A DNA stretch of 34,917 nt from Clostridia bacterium (GTDB taxonomy: Bacteria > Bacillota > Clostridia > TANB77 > CAG-508). Numbering within the stretch: position 1 is the stretch's first letter; each line of letters begins with the position of its first letter. Positions 23,517 through 31,768 of the stretch are shown here, one piece after another. The stretch covers positions 1 through 34,917 of the forward strand of contig JAFUYJ010000012.1 of assembly GCA_017470645.1 (NCBI GenBank). The letters run 5' to 3'. A program made the position numbers and the translations under genes. A model generated the notes under the pieces. The model made no database searches and had not been told where the DNA came from. It saw nothing but the letters and a program-made list of their open reading frames with translations.

Positions 23517-25598
23517 TTATATTTTGTCTTTTTTCTTTCCTTTTTTTATAACAACTACACCAAATATAGCAACTAGAATAATCACTGCAACCGCACTCGC
23601 TATTGGAATAGCATTTTTATTTACAAAATCAATAACTTGGTTTGAATTATTTTCTGAATTCTCACTGTTTGTATTCTCGCTAGTATTAGTTTCTGTTGCT
23701 CCCGCTGAATAATCTGCTATTCCGCTAAATTGATTTGAAACTCCATTTACAACGAAATCCGCATTTGTAGCTGAGGTAGTACTAGAATTTCCGTTATTCA
23801 TATCTCCTGGCATATTACCTGGCATTCCTCCAGCCATATTGTTTTGCATGTCTTCAGGCATATCTCCATTTGGCATTTCTGGTCTATTACTATCATCTGC
23901 ATTTTCTCCTGGTACTTCACCATTTGGCATTTGTGTAATTTCATTTGTCATATTTCCATTATTTTGCATTTGATTTCTAACTTTGTTTCCTCTTTCTTGC
24001 TTTGTTATTGTAGTAGTGTTTCCATTTTGGTTGTTAATTTCACCTTCTGGTCTTTGTCCTTGTTGCATATTTTCTCTACCCATTCCGCCATTCATTCTAC
24101 CTTGCATGCCACCTTGCATACCTGTTCCTGAATACGCTTGTCTTGTTCCTTTAGTATAGTTAGTTATTTCTGTGTAAAATCCATTTGTTTCGTTTCCTTC
24201 GACGTTACCATCTTTATATAAAGAATATGTTCCATTAGTTAAGTCAGCTGAACTATATATTAAATTGGTATATGTTCTATCAGTTTTATATGACATTATA
24301 GCATTATCATTTTCATTAACTAAAGTAATTAATGTATCTGCATTAACCTTATTTGAAAAACTTAATACCATAAAATTTTGTTTTGATTCGTTTGAAATTG
24401 CATCATACATATCACCTGTTGCTAACACAGTTCCGCCATTTATATAAGTTCCATTAACTGAGTCTAAACCTGCATCTTGACCAGGATGTGCTATTGCAAC
24501 TATTGTTCCTCCATTAATTACTAATGTTCCGTTTGAATCAATTGCATCTCCCTCGTCTGATTCTTCTCCGGAGTCAACTATTGCATATAAAGAATTAACA
24601 TCTATTGTTATAGTATTTCTTGCAGATTTATTCGAAGTAGAATCTGTTGTTGTATTTAAGCAGTCATCTTCTGCATAAATTACATAGTCACCAGTTCCTC
24701 CTGAAAATGTTAAACTTCCTTTTGTTTCTATTCCTTCTTTGTTTTTACTTTTTACTTCAAGATATCCTGTTCCTTCAAAAGTTAAGTCGATATCTGAACT
24801 AATTGCACCAGCTGCTTTATAAAAATAATATGGATCTCCATCTTTCAAATCTTCATTATCTGCCTGCACCTTAGCAAATAAAATATTTTTTATTTGTTCT
24901 GATGTATACACACCATAATAGTTTGTATAATTATTATAGTTTGTTAAGTTATCTCCTGAATATTTACTTGCATAATTAGATAATTCATCACTTCCAATTA
25001 AACTTACCTTTTTAAATTTTCCACCTTCAATGTAATTCTTACTTCCTGATGTAGTTTTTATGGTTACTTTACATCCTGTGTATGTTATATCTTTATTATA
25101 AACATAAATTGCTGGTGTCTTCTTAGAATCAGTATCAATTTTTACATTATTTAATATTAAATTAATTTCACCGCTTCTGCCATTTGTATCTACTGCAATC
25201 ATTCCATTTGTTATTTCTCCAGAAAATTCAATATTTCCAGTTTTATTAACATTTACTACTGTTATTTCTAATACTTCTACTTCAGTATCATTTCCATTCT
25301 CTGTAAAATCATCTAAATCGTATGTTTTTACCATTGATACACCATCAAATAAGAACTCTGTTACATACACTTCTGGTAAATTTCCAGAATTATAATCTGA
25401 TAAAAATGTATCAAAGTCAGATTGTGAATAAACCTTTAACTTGTCTGTATTTCCATTTACAGTATATGTTAAGTCAGTTAAGTTAACTTTGTAGTCTCCT
25501 TCATCAGCTGCATTTGATATGTTTGCATTAAATAAAGTTATAATTAATACAAAAATAGTTATTATACTAATACTTCTAAATAAATTTGATTTTTTCAT
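23517..25598 (-). CDS. Secreted carbohydrate-binding domain protein (Cthe_2159-like), membrane-anchored
   Basis: A 693-residue exported protein with a signal peptide at 1-29 (SIITIFVLIITLFNANISNA). The central part (about 130-430) has the repeated beta-helix pattern of the Cthe_2159 family, for example IYAEDDCLNT, DAIDSNGTLVINGGTIVAI and DAGLDSVNGTYINGGTVLA; the Asp-Asn/Ser turns may bind calcium. Members of this family bind acidic plant polysaccharides. After about 480 comes a low-complexity linker rich in Met, Gly, Asn and Gln (GGMQGRMNGGMGRENMQQ, then several PxxMP-like stretches). The end is a membrane segment (IPIASAVAVIILVAIFGVVVI) and a KKGKKKDKI tail, with no LPXTG. The ATG at 25598 has AGGAGGAG upstream. 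The Met-rich linker is unusual. Confidence 0.88.
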   Translation of the reverse strand: MKKSNLFRSISIITIFVLIITLFNANISNAADEGDYKVNLTDLTYTVNGNTDKLKVYSQSDFDTFLSDYNSGNLPEVYVTEFLFDGVSMVKTYDLDDFTENGNDTEVEVLEITVVNVNKTGNIEFSGEITNGMIAVDTNGRSGEINLILNNVKIDTDSKKTPAIYVYNKDITYTGCKVTIKTTSGSKNYIEGGKFKKVSLIGSDELSNYASKYSGDNLTNYNNYTNYYGVYTSEQIKNILFAKVQADNEDLKDGDPYYFYKAAGAISSDIDLTFEGTGYLEVKSKNKEGIETKGSLTFSGGTGDYVIYAEDDCLNTTTDSTSNKSARNTITIDVNSLYAIVDSGEESDEGDAIDSNGTLVINGGTIVAIAHPGQDAGLDSVNGTYINGGTVLATGDMYDAISNESKQNFMVLSFSNKVNADTLITLVNENDNAIMSYKTDRTYTNLIYSSADLTNGTYSLYKDGNVEGNETNGFYTEITNYTKGTRQAYSGTGMQGGMQGRMNGGMGRENMQQGQRPEGEINNQNGNTTTITKQERGNKVRNQMQNNGNMTNEITQMPNGEVPGENADDSNRPEMPNGDMPEDMQNNMAGGMPGNMPGDMNNGNSSTTSATNADFVVNGVSNQFSGIADYSAGATETNTSENTNSENSENNSNQVIDFVNKNAIPIASAVAVIILVAIFGVVVIKKGKKKDKI

Positions 25599-25663
25599 AA
25601 AATCTCCTCCTTTTTATTTAGTATTAGTATAATAACTAATTCTTAAAATAAACTTAAAAATAT

Positions 25664-26266
25664 TTATTTTTTTAATAATAATTCTTTCCCATTTTTTATA
25701 TAATCCCATCCTGAAAAGATAGTTGCTATAACTGATATTGTAATTACAAGTGTCGAAGCAATATTTATAACTAATGGTAGTCCATTTAGTCCTCCATGAA
25801 TACATTGGCCATATGCATTCATATCTACTAACGCTATTATTAAGCCTATCATTTGTGTAACAGTTTTCAATTTTCCCCAAACTGAGGCAGCTATGACTTT
25901 TCCATCATTCTCTACAGCAATCAACCTATATCCTGAAACAACAAATTCTCTAAATAAAACAATAATAGGAATCCATGCTGGCATTCTATTTGCTTCAACA
26001 AGCATTATCATTGCCGCTAAAACAAGTATTTTATCAGCAATTGGATCAAGAAATTTTCCAAAAGTAGTAACTTCATTTCTTGAACGAGCTAAATATCCAT
26101 CTAGTTTATCAGTTATAGAAGCAATTATAAAAATTGCTTCTACTGCTAGCCATGTAATTGGTATTATAGAATTTGTATATAGATTATCTAATTCTAAAAA
26201 AGGTATTATTATCATTATTGGTACTAACAGTATTCTAAACACTGTTAGTTTATTAGGCAAATTCAT
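25664..26266 (-). CDS. pgsA: CDP-diacylglycerol-glycerol-3-phosphate 3-phosphatidyltransferase
   Basis: Makes phosphatidylglycerophosphate, the precursor of phosphatidylglycerol, in the membrane. The CDP-alcohol phosphotransferase motif DG-x2-AR-x8-G-x3-D-x3-D is complete in DGYLARSRNEVTTFGKFLD, continuing PIAD. At 200 residues with about five membrane segments it has normal length. The ATG at 26266 has AAGGAGGAG upstream. It is the last gene of the ftsY-UPF0182-pgsA unit, starting 15 nt after the UPF0182 stop. Confidence 0.94.
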   Translation of the reverse strand: MNLPNKLTVFRILLVPIMIIIPFLELDNLYTNSIIPITWLAVEAIFIIASITDKLDGYLARSRNEVTTFGKFLDPIADKILVLAAMIMLVEANRMPAWIPIIVLFREFVVSGYRLIAVENDGKVIAASVWGKLKTVTQMIGLIIALVDMNAYGQCIHGGLNGLPLVINIASTLVITISVIATIFSGWDYIKNGKELLLKK

Positions 26267-26281
26267 ATGCTCCTCCTTAAT

Positions 26282-29170
26282 CTATGCTACATTGTCTTGA
26301 ACATCGTATTTATCTAGTTCTTTATTTTCATTATCGTTCTGTACCGTTTTATTATCTTCTGCATTTTCTTGATTATTTTCATCTTTGTTTTGTTCTTGAT
26401 TCTTTAATTCTTCTTGTCTTCTTTTTTCAAACATTCTTAATGTTGTTTCTGTTTGAATTTTTGTTTCATCTATCTTTTTATCTTTCTCTTCTTCATAGAC
26501 TTTTTCCAATTGATTTATTAAGCTTTGTAACCTATCCATATCTTTACCTATCATTTCCCAGTCCCCAGTTGCAGATGATTGTTCTAAGTTTTTATTAGCT
26601 TTTATTATAAGTTCAATAAGTCCATTTACATCATCAGTATTTTCAATTTCAATTCCTATTGCATTTTGAGAGACTAAATTTGAAATTGCGGATTTTAAGT
26701 CATCACCAATAGCCACTTTATTACCTGAAGCTACTACAACTTTCTTAAGTGTTGGCAATGCATCCTCTTCATTTATGTATTGTTGATATATTGCCTCTAT
26801 ATACAATAATTTGTTATTAACAGGAACAACTACCATGTTTTTGGTTAACTTAGTTCCAGATACATTCAAACTAGATATTTGTTTATAAATTTCCTCATTT
26901 TGCTCTATTTGAGTATCAAGTTGAAGTAATCCTAACACATTGCTGTCATCCGGATAATTGTATATTTTTAACTGAGGTGTACCATTTTCGTATGTCCCCA
27001 CTAAATATGCTGTAATATTTTGTTTTCCACTTATCGTATATGGCACTACCAAACCTAATTTGTTTTCATTACTATCAGCTGTTTTTACCATTGTATAATA
27101 ACTTGGAATTGCTGCTACTGAACTATCTGAAGACCCCGTTAAGCTGTATGTTGAAATATCCCACACGTCGTCTGTTCTATATAATACATCAGCCTGAACA
27201 TTGTGATATCTCTTAATCATATTGGATTGTATATCATATAGATATTGAGGATATACAAAATGCTTACTTACGTCAGCTGGAATTTCTTCATCTAAATCAG
27301 CAAATAAATTGCTATATGCTTTTCTGTAAGCCATAACTATTGGGTCTGTTCTATCTGTAATATAGAACTTTGTTGTTCCATCGTATGCATCTATTAGGAC
27401 TTTTACTGAATTTCTAATATAATTAAACTGTTTTCCATTTACATTGCTTCTTTGTGCATATGGATAATAATTTGATGTTGTATATCCATCTAATACCCAT
27501 ACTAATTTTCCTTCATCTGTTACAACCAAGTATGGATTTTCATCATATGTTAAGTATGGCATAACTGCTTTTGCTCTTTTTATAACATTTCTGTTAAGTA
27601 ATATTTTGCTGTTTGAATTTACATTTGATGAAAATGCAAGTTTAGTGTCTCCTTGTGAAACAGCAAGAATAAATCTATCTATAAAATTAAGTGACAAACC
27701 TGCTTTTCCATTGTATTCATTTGTTGTGTTTTGTCCATCAGAAATCGGATAATCAAATTCTTGCTTTTTGCTGCTGTTTGTAACTATTGTTTCATTGGTT
27801 TGTAATCCGAAATAAATTCTTGGTTCACTAATATTTATATCTTTTGCATTAAAATCTTTTTGGTAATTTTCTAAATTTCCTGTTTGATTAGTTGTAGATG
27901 CTGAAGTTGCAATTATTCCATATCCATGTGTATATTCATATGTTGAATTTACATATGAATTTCCATTATTTACTATTTCTCTTGGTGATACAAATACCAA
28001 TGTATCTTTTCCATTAATGTTATATCTTTGTGCCACACTTGTAGTATAAGTATAATATCCCTTATTTGTTAGAGTACCATTTAAATTTTGCAATACTATA
28101 TCCTTGTTTGCTACTGATACGTTATTTAGTAGTGCTGCATTATTAATTACATCCTCATTTTCTATACCACCGTCATTTTGAGCAACTACTTCATCAATAT
28201 CTATATTGTAACTTGCTCTTGTATTTTGAATGTTATAATTTATGTATTTTTTTTGCTTATCTAATTCATTTGAATTAATAAACATACCATTATATCCTAT
28301 TAAAGTGAATACTAATAAGCATAGATAAATTGGAACTGTAAGAATTGATCCTATTACTTTTTTTGTTTTTCCTTTATTATAGGCTGAAACCGCTACAAAA
28401 ACAGAAATAACTATAATTATTGACAATATTCTATATCCCCATAATTTAATACTTATATCTGCCAATCCTGCACCATATAGTTGATATGTTGTTTTATCAC
28501 CTACAGTTAAGAATTTGCTTGAGCTTAAGTCTTGTGTTTTTAAGAATGTTATTATAGCAATTAAAACTGATAATAGTTTTGCATTATTTAATAATTGTTT
28601 TGTAATTTTACTATTTTTTAATGTCTCACTTTTTACTCCATCAAACTGTGTATTTAGTGCAATAATATAGTATATACCAGCATATACAGTTAACACTACA
28701 ATTGTAATCATTGCATACCAAACTATGTATTCTAGGAAAGGTTTTTGAAATAAATAATATCCTATATCATGATGAAAAATTGGATCATCTATTTCAAAAG
28801 ACGTAGCATTTAAAAACAATATTAATTTACTCATTGTTAAACCTGAAGTCACCAAACTTACTAGAGCAGCTATAATAAGTGAAATTGATTTATTCGGTAA
28901 TTTAGGCATTGACTTTTTTTCGTCTTCAAAAAAATCTTTTAAACCAGAACCTATTCTTTTATTTGTTATATACATTGATGCAAAAATTAATATAAAAGTA
29001 ACTATAATTGATATAGATCTATATTGTACATTTTTCCAAAAAACAGAAGTATATTGTTCTCCTATTTCTAGTTTTTCTAAATATGTACCTCTGAACATTA
29101 CAGCTAGTCCTATTGTTAATAAAATTAAAAATATTATAACTATAAACATCCTTTTTTTACTTTTCTTCAT
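26282..29170 (-). CDS. UPF0182 family membrane protein
   Basis: A 962-residue member of UPF0182 (COG1615), whose function is not established. The first 310 residues hold about seven membrane segments, including MFIVIIFLILLTIGLAVMF. The long rest is extracytoplasmic, with family-typical stretches such as DENPYLVVTDEGKLVWVLDG, YTTSNYYPYA and YDIQSNMIKRYHNVQADVLY. The last 80 residues are a charged Glu/Asn/Lys-rich tail, likely coiled coil. The ATG at 29170 follows the ftsY stop by 28 nt. Co-transcription with the SRP receptor gene and pgsA suggests a membrane-related housekeeping role, which is an inference. Confidence 0.92.
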   Translation of the reverse strand: MKKSKKRMFIVIIFLILLTIGLAVMFRGTYLEKLEIGEQYTSVFWKNVQYRSISIIVTFILIFASMYITNKRIGSGLKDFFEDEKKSMPKLPNKSISLIIAALVSLVTSGLTMSKLILFLNATSFEIDDPIFHHDIGYYLFQKPFLEYIVWYAMITIVVLTVYAGIYYIIALNTQFDGVKSETLKNSKITKQLLNNAKLLSVLIAIITFLKTQDLSSSKFLTVGDKTTYQLYGAGLADISIKLWGYRILSIIIVISVFVAVSAYNKGKTKKVIGSILTVPIYLCLLVFTLIGYNGMFINSNELDKQKKYINYNIQNTRASYNIDIDEVVAQNDGGIENEDVINNAALLNNVSVANKDIVLQNLNGTLTNKGYYTYTTSVAQRYNINGKDTLVFVSPREIVNNGNSYVNSTYEYTHGYGIIATSASTTNQTGNLENYQKDFNAKDINISEPRIYFGLQTNETIVTNSSKKQEFDYPISDGQNTTNEYNGKAGLSLNFIDRFILAVSQGDTKLAFSSNVNSNSKILLNRNVIKRAKAVMPYLTYDENPYLVVTDEGKLVWVLDGYTTSNYYPYAQRSNVNGKQFNYIRNSVKVLIDAYDGTTKFYITDRTDPIVMAYRKAYSNLFADLDEEIPADVSKHFVYPQYLYDIQSNMIKRYHNVQADVLYRTDDVWDISTYSLTGSSDSSVAAIPSYYTMVKTADSNENKLGLVVPYTISGKQNITAYLVGTYENGTPQLKIYNYPDDSNVLGLLQLDTQIEQNEEIYKQISSLNVSGTKLTKNMVVVPVNNKLLYIEAIYQQYINEEDALPTLKKVVVASGNKVAIGDDLKSAISNLVSQNAIGIEIENTDDVNGLIELIIKANKNLEQSSATGDWEMIGKDMDRLQSLINQLEKVYEEEKDKKIDETKIQTETTLRMFEKRRQEELKNQEQNKDENNQENAEDNKTVQNDNENKELDKYDVQDNVA

Positions 29171-29198
29171 TTCTTTTACTTCACACCTTCCTTTATTT

Positions 29199-30104
29199 CT
29201 ATATTAATGCTTCGACAAAATCACTACTGTTGAATTTTTCCATATCATCAATTTGTTCACCAACTCCGATAAATTTGATTGGCATTTCATTTTCTGAAAC
29301 TATTCCTATTACAGCTCCACCTTTAGCCGTTCCATCTAATTTTGTTAATATCAATCCATTTATATCAACTGTTTCTTTAAAAGCTTTAACCTGTAGAATT
29401 GCATTTTGTCCTGTTGTTGCATCCAATACCATTAGTACCTCTTGTGATGCTTCTGGTAATTCTCTATCTATTACTTTCTTAATTTTAATTAATTCATCCA
29501 TCAAATATTTTTTGTTATGCAATCTTCCCGCTGTATCGCATATTAAAACATCAGCATTTCTTTCTTTTGTAATTTTTATTGCGTCAAATACAACTGATGC
29601 TGGATCTGAACCTTCTTTTCTTTTTACCATTTCACATCCTGCTCTATTTGCCCAAATTTCAAGTTGTTCAACAGCTGCTGCTCTGAATGTATCAGCTGCT
29701 GCAATTACAACCTTTTTACCATCTAATTTTAATCTGTTTGCAATTTTACCAATTGATGTTGTTTTTCCAACTCCATTTACTCCAACAACCAAGATAACAG
29801 ATGGTGTTGTCTCCAGATGTAGTGTAGAATCTACTGAATCTAGTATTTCTTTTATAATCTCTTTTAATGCTTTTTTTACTTCTTCTGTATCTTCAATTTT
29901 TTCTTTTTTTACTTTATTCCTTAGTTGAGCTATAATTTTTTCAGATGTTTCCATTCCAACATCTGACATAATTAAGGCTTCTTCTAATTCTTCTAATAAT
30001 TCTTCGTCTACCTTTCTAAAGTTACTAAAAACATTGTTTACTTTTTCATTTATAGATGTCTTAGTTTTGCTAAGACCATTTTTTAATTTATCAAAAAATC
30101 CCAT
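29199..30104 (-). CDS. ftsY: Signal recognition particle receptor FtsY
   Basis: GTPase that docks ribosome-SRP complexes at the membrane. The start MGFFDKLKNGLSKTK is the short amphipathic N-terminus common in Gram-positive FtsY. The GTPase motifs are G1 GVNGVGKTT, ADTFRAAAVEQL, G3 DTAGR and G4 TKLDGTAKGG. The 301 residues are of normal length. The ATG at 30104 has TTGGAGGA upstream; the longer in-frame start at 30170 would lie inside the promoter. First gene of the operon with UPF0182 and pgsA. Confidence 0.96.
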   Translation of the reverse strand: MGFFDKLKNGLSKTKTSINEKVNNVFSNFRKVDEELLEELEEALIMSDVGMETSEKIIAQLRNKVKKEKIEDTEEVKKALKEIIKEILDSVDSTLHLETTPSVILVVGVNGVGKTTSIGKIANRLKLDGKKVVIAAADTFRAAAVEQLEIWANRAGCEMVKRKEGSDPASVVFDAIKITKERNADVLICDTAGRLHNKKYLMDELIKIKKVIDRELPEASQEVLMVLDATTGQNAILQVKAFKETVDINGLILTKLDGTAKGGAVIGIVSENEMPIKFIGVGEQIDDMEKFNSSDFVEALI

Positions 30105-30141
30105 TTTAAGTCCTCCAATTTTGTTGTATTTATATATTGAA

Positions 30142-30170
30142 ATTATACTATAAGATGTTTTTTTATGCAA
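30142..30170 (-). promoter_or_regulatory. Sigma-A promoter of the ftsY operon
   Basis: On the minus strand, TTGCAT (30170-30165), a 17-nt spacer, TATAAT (30147-30142), 38 nt upstream of the ATG. Confidence 0.8.
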
Positions 30171-30186
30171 GTTTTTGAATAAGAAA

Positions 30187-30209
30187 ATCCGCAGGTTTAA
30201 GCTGCGGAT
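30187..30209 (-). terminator. Terminator of the NAGPA and small membrane protein unit
   Basis: ATCCGCAG (30187-30194) pairs with CTGCGGAT (30202-30209). On the minus strand it is followed by TTTTCTTATT. It lies 10 nt after the frame-restored stop of the small membrane protein, supporting that longer frame as the real gene end. Confidence 0.83.
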
Positions 30210-30219
30210 AATGTAATTA

Positions 30220-30610
30220 TTAAGTCCTATTTCTTGACAAATAAATAATTATGCTAAAAACTAACAATAAAGCCCCCATAACTGGATAAACATAGATTTT
30301 TCCATTTGTTGTACCATATATATCAAGCACACCTTTAATTATACTTCCAATAGTTAAGGTAGCAATTCCAGCATTGTACAAATTATTTGATATTCTAGTT
30401 CCGGAACTTTATTTTTTCTAAGCACATTACAAAAGAAATTAATGCTCCAAAAAACAATGGAATAAGAAATGCATACACCATAAAACATGAGTAAACATCA
30501 TGGCTAAAAAACTCATAAATCATGCTAAAAACTAATGTTAATAAACTTATAAAAATATAAATAACTCCTTGTTTTTTATAATATCTAATATCCAATGTAA
30601 ACAATGTCAC
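30220..30610 (-). CDS. Small membrane protein with four membrane segments, frameshifted (+1 needed at 30403)
   Basis: The zero frame from 30610 gives 71 residues with two membrane segments and stops at 30395 soon after KIKFRN. Skipping one base at the CGG codon (30401-30403) gives 60 further residues: GTRISNNLYNAGIATLTIGS, then two more membrane segments and a stop at 30220, 129 residues in total. The pattern NLYNxGIATLTxGSIxKGVLxIYGTTN is one I associate with small Firmicutes membrane proteins of unknown role. The start is probably GTG at 30610, overlapping the upstream gene by 26 nt, but an internal TTG cannot be excluded. The break could be recoding, mutation or sequencing error. Confidence 0.75.
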
Positions 30611-31469
30611 TCACGCCCCTTTCTGAAATTTTATTACCATTTGTAGTTGGATTATTTATAACATTTCCGTCAAAATACATTGTAGATGATCCACCGCCAT
30701 CTAAATTATACGCTGTTACTGCTCCTAAGCTCTGCATAAAACCAGCTAATTCGTACAAGCTTAGTCCTTCGCTTTCATTTGTTCTACCATCCGATACTAC
30801 AAAAACATAATGCAAGTCGTCTATTATTCCTATTGCAGTTCTTGGATTGCTTGCCATTGACTTACCCACCTCTTCATTTATATTTACTGTCACATTTCCA
30901 TTTTGTACTAATGCTGGTCCAAATGATAGAATATTATATGCACCATCTTTTAGTAAAGCATCTACGTCTACTTCAGACTCATTAATTATTTTGAATGATC
31001 CGTCTTGATATATAACTAAATCTTCTTGATTTTTTGAAGCAGTACTTCTATAAATTGTACCATTTTTTAGTACATAACCTTTTTCTTGAACGCCGTAATA
31101 ATCTCCATTTATAGCTAAAATTGCATTTACACTTTTTGATATTGTTGATGTTTTGCTTGTAATATTTTTCCCATATGAGTTGTTTGCAAATGCTGTTTTT
31201 AATAGTGCTGGATTTGTAATTTGAACATCTGCTACATATATTGTTGTATTGTTTTCTTTATATTCTTTTAGTTCTATTTTAATATTTTCGTCTTGATATG
31301 AATTCGATGTAGTTGTTATTTTTCCAGTGTTTATAGTACTCGTATCAATTGTTGGATTTACAACTTTTGTGTAGCTTTTAGATATTAGAAATGTGTCTAA
31401 TATTATATAGGCTGTGAACAGTATTAGAGTCACTCCATAGATTGTTGCAAAAAGATATTTCTTTCGCAT
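30585..31469 (-). CDS. Phosphodiester glycosidase (NAGPA) family protein, membrane-anchored
   Basis: A 294-residue protein with an N-terminal membrane segment (about 8-28, ATIYGVTLILFTAYIILDTF) and an extracytoplasmic NAGPA domain. Domain landmarks are AILAINGDYYG, NPRTAIGI, VSDGRTNESEGLSLYELAGF and AYNLDGGGSSTMYFDG. In bacteria the family is linked to exopolysaccharide or cell-wall glycan turnover; the exact substrate is unknown. I chose the ATG at 31469, since AGAGGTGA upstream is its RBS; the in-frame GTG at 31478 lies inside that RBS. The frameshifted membrane protein overlaps its 3' end. Confidence 0.9.
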   Translation of the reverse strand: MRKKYLFATIYGVTLILFTAYIILDTFLISKSYTKVVNPTIDTSTINTGKITTTSNSYQDENIKIELKEYKENNTTIYVADVQITNPALLKTAFANNSYGKNITSKTSTISKSVNAILAINGDYYGVQEKGYVLKNGTIYRSTASKNQEDLVIYQDGSFKIINESEVDVDALLKDGAYNILSFGPALVQNGNVTVNINEEVGKSMASNPRTAIGIIDDLHYVFVVSDGRTNESEGLSLYELAGFMQSLGAVTAYNLDGGGSSTMYFDGNVINNPTTNGNKISERGVSDIVYIGY

Positions 31470-31538
31470 ATTTTTCACCTCTTTGATTTTTTTTTTTATT
31501 ATTTTATTAGGTGAAACTTAAATTTAGCTTAAAATGTG

Positions 31539-31582
31539 AAAACAGCGATAAAGAATTTTAAAATTTCTTTATCGCTGTTTTT
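31539..31582. terminator. Terminator of tRNA-Thr (bidirectional)
   Basis: AAAACAGCGATAAAGAA (31539-31555) pairs with TTTCTTTATCGCTGTTTTT (about 31564-31582). On the minus strand it ends in a T run just after the tRNA 3' end. Confidence 0.88.
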
Positions 31583-31594
31583 GGAATTTTACAT

Positions 31595-31670
31595 TGGTGC
31601 CACCAAGCAGAATCGAACTGCTGACCTACGGGTTACGAATCCGTTGCTCTACCAACTGAGCTATAGTGGC
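31595..31670 (-). tRNA. tRNA-Thr (anticodon CGU)
   Basis: The full cloverleaf can be drawn in 76 nt, counting the encoded CCA: acceptor GCCACTA/TGGTGGC, D arm GCTC..GAGC, anticodon stem ACGGA/CCCGT with loop TTCGTAA, variable loop AGGTC, T arm AGCAG-TTCGATT-CTGCT. The anticodon CGU reads ACG. The discriminator base is A. One A-C mismatch (31-39) closes the anticodon stem. It has its own promoter and terminator. Confidence 0.95.
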
Positions 31671-31681
31671 ATGACAAACCA

Positions 31682-31710
31682 ATTATATTTTTATCTAGCA
31701 AAAAAGTCAA
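31682..31710 (-). promoter_or_regulatory. Promoter of tRNA-Thr
   Basis: On the minus strand, TTGACT (31710-31705), a 17-nt spacer, TATAAT (31687-31682). Transcription should start about 5 nt before the mature tRNA. Confidence 0.87.
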
Positions 31711-31725
31711 GCATTTTTAAAATAA

Positions 31726-31755
31726 GGACGGAGAAAATTTTAATTTTTTCCGTCC
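31726..31755 (-). terminator. Terminator of the MATE-kinase gene
   Basis: GGACGGAGAAAATTT pairs with AATTTTTTCCGTCC; on the minus strand it is followed by TTATTTT. It lies 13 nt after the MATE-kinase stop. Confidence 0.85.
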
Positions 31756-31768
31756 CAAATCTTAGTAT

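Noticed and set aside
25614..25880. Short minus-strand frame overlapping pgsA
   Set aside because: It is out of frame with the intact pgsA gene and shows no start signal.
29230..29928. Open frame of 232 codons on the plus strand inside ftsY
   Set aside because: Antisense shadow of the conserved FtsY GTPase domain.
30105..30170. Longer FtsY start at 30170
   Set aside because: The extra residues would be encoded by the promoter region; MGFFDKL at 30104 has a strong RBS.
31470..31478. GTG start at 31478 for the NAGPA protein
   Set aside because: The GTG is part of the AGAGGTGA ribosome binding site of the ATG at 31469.
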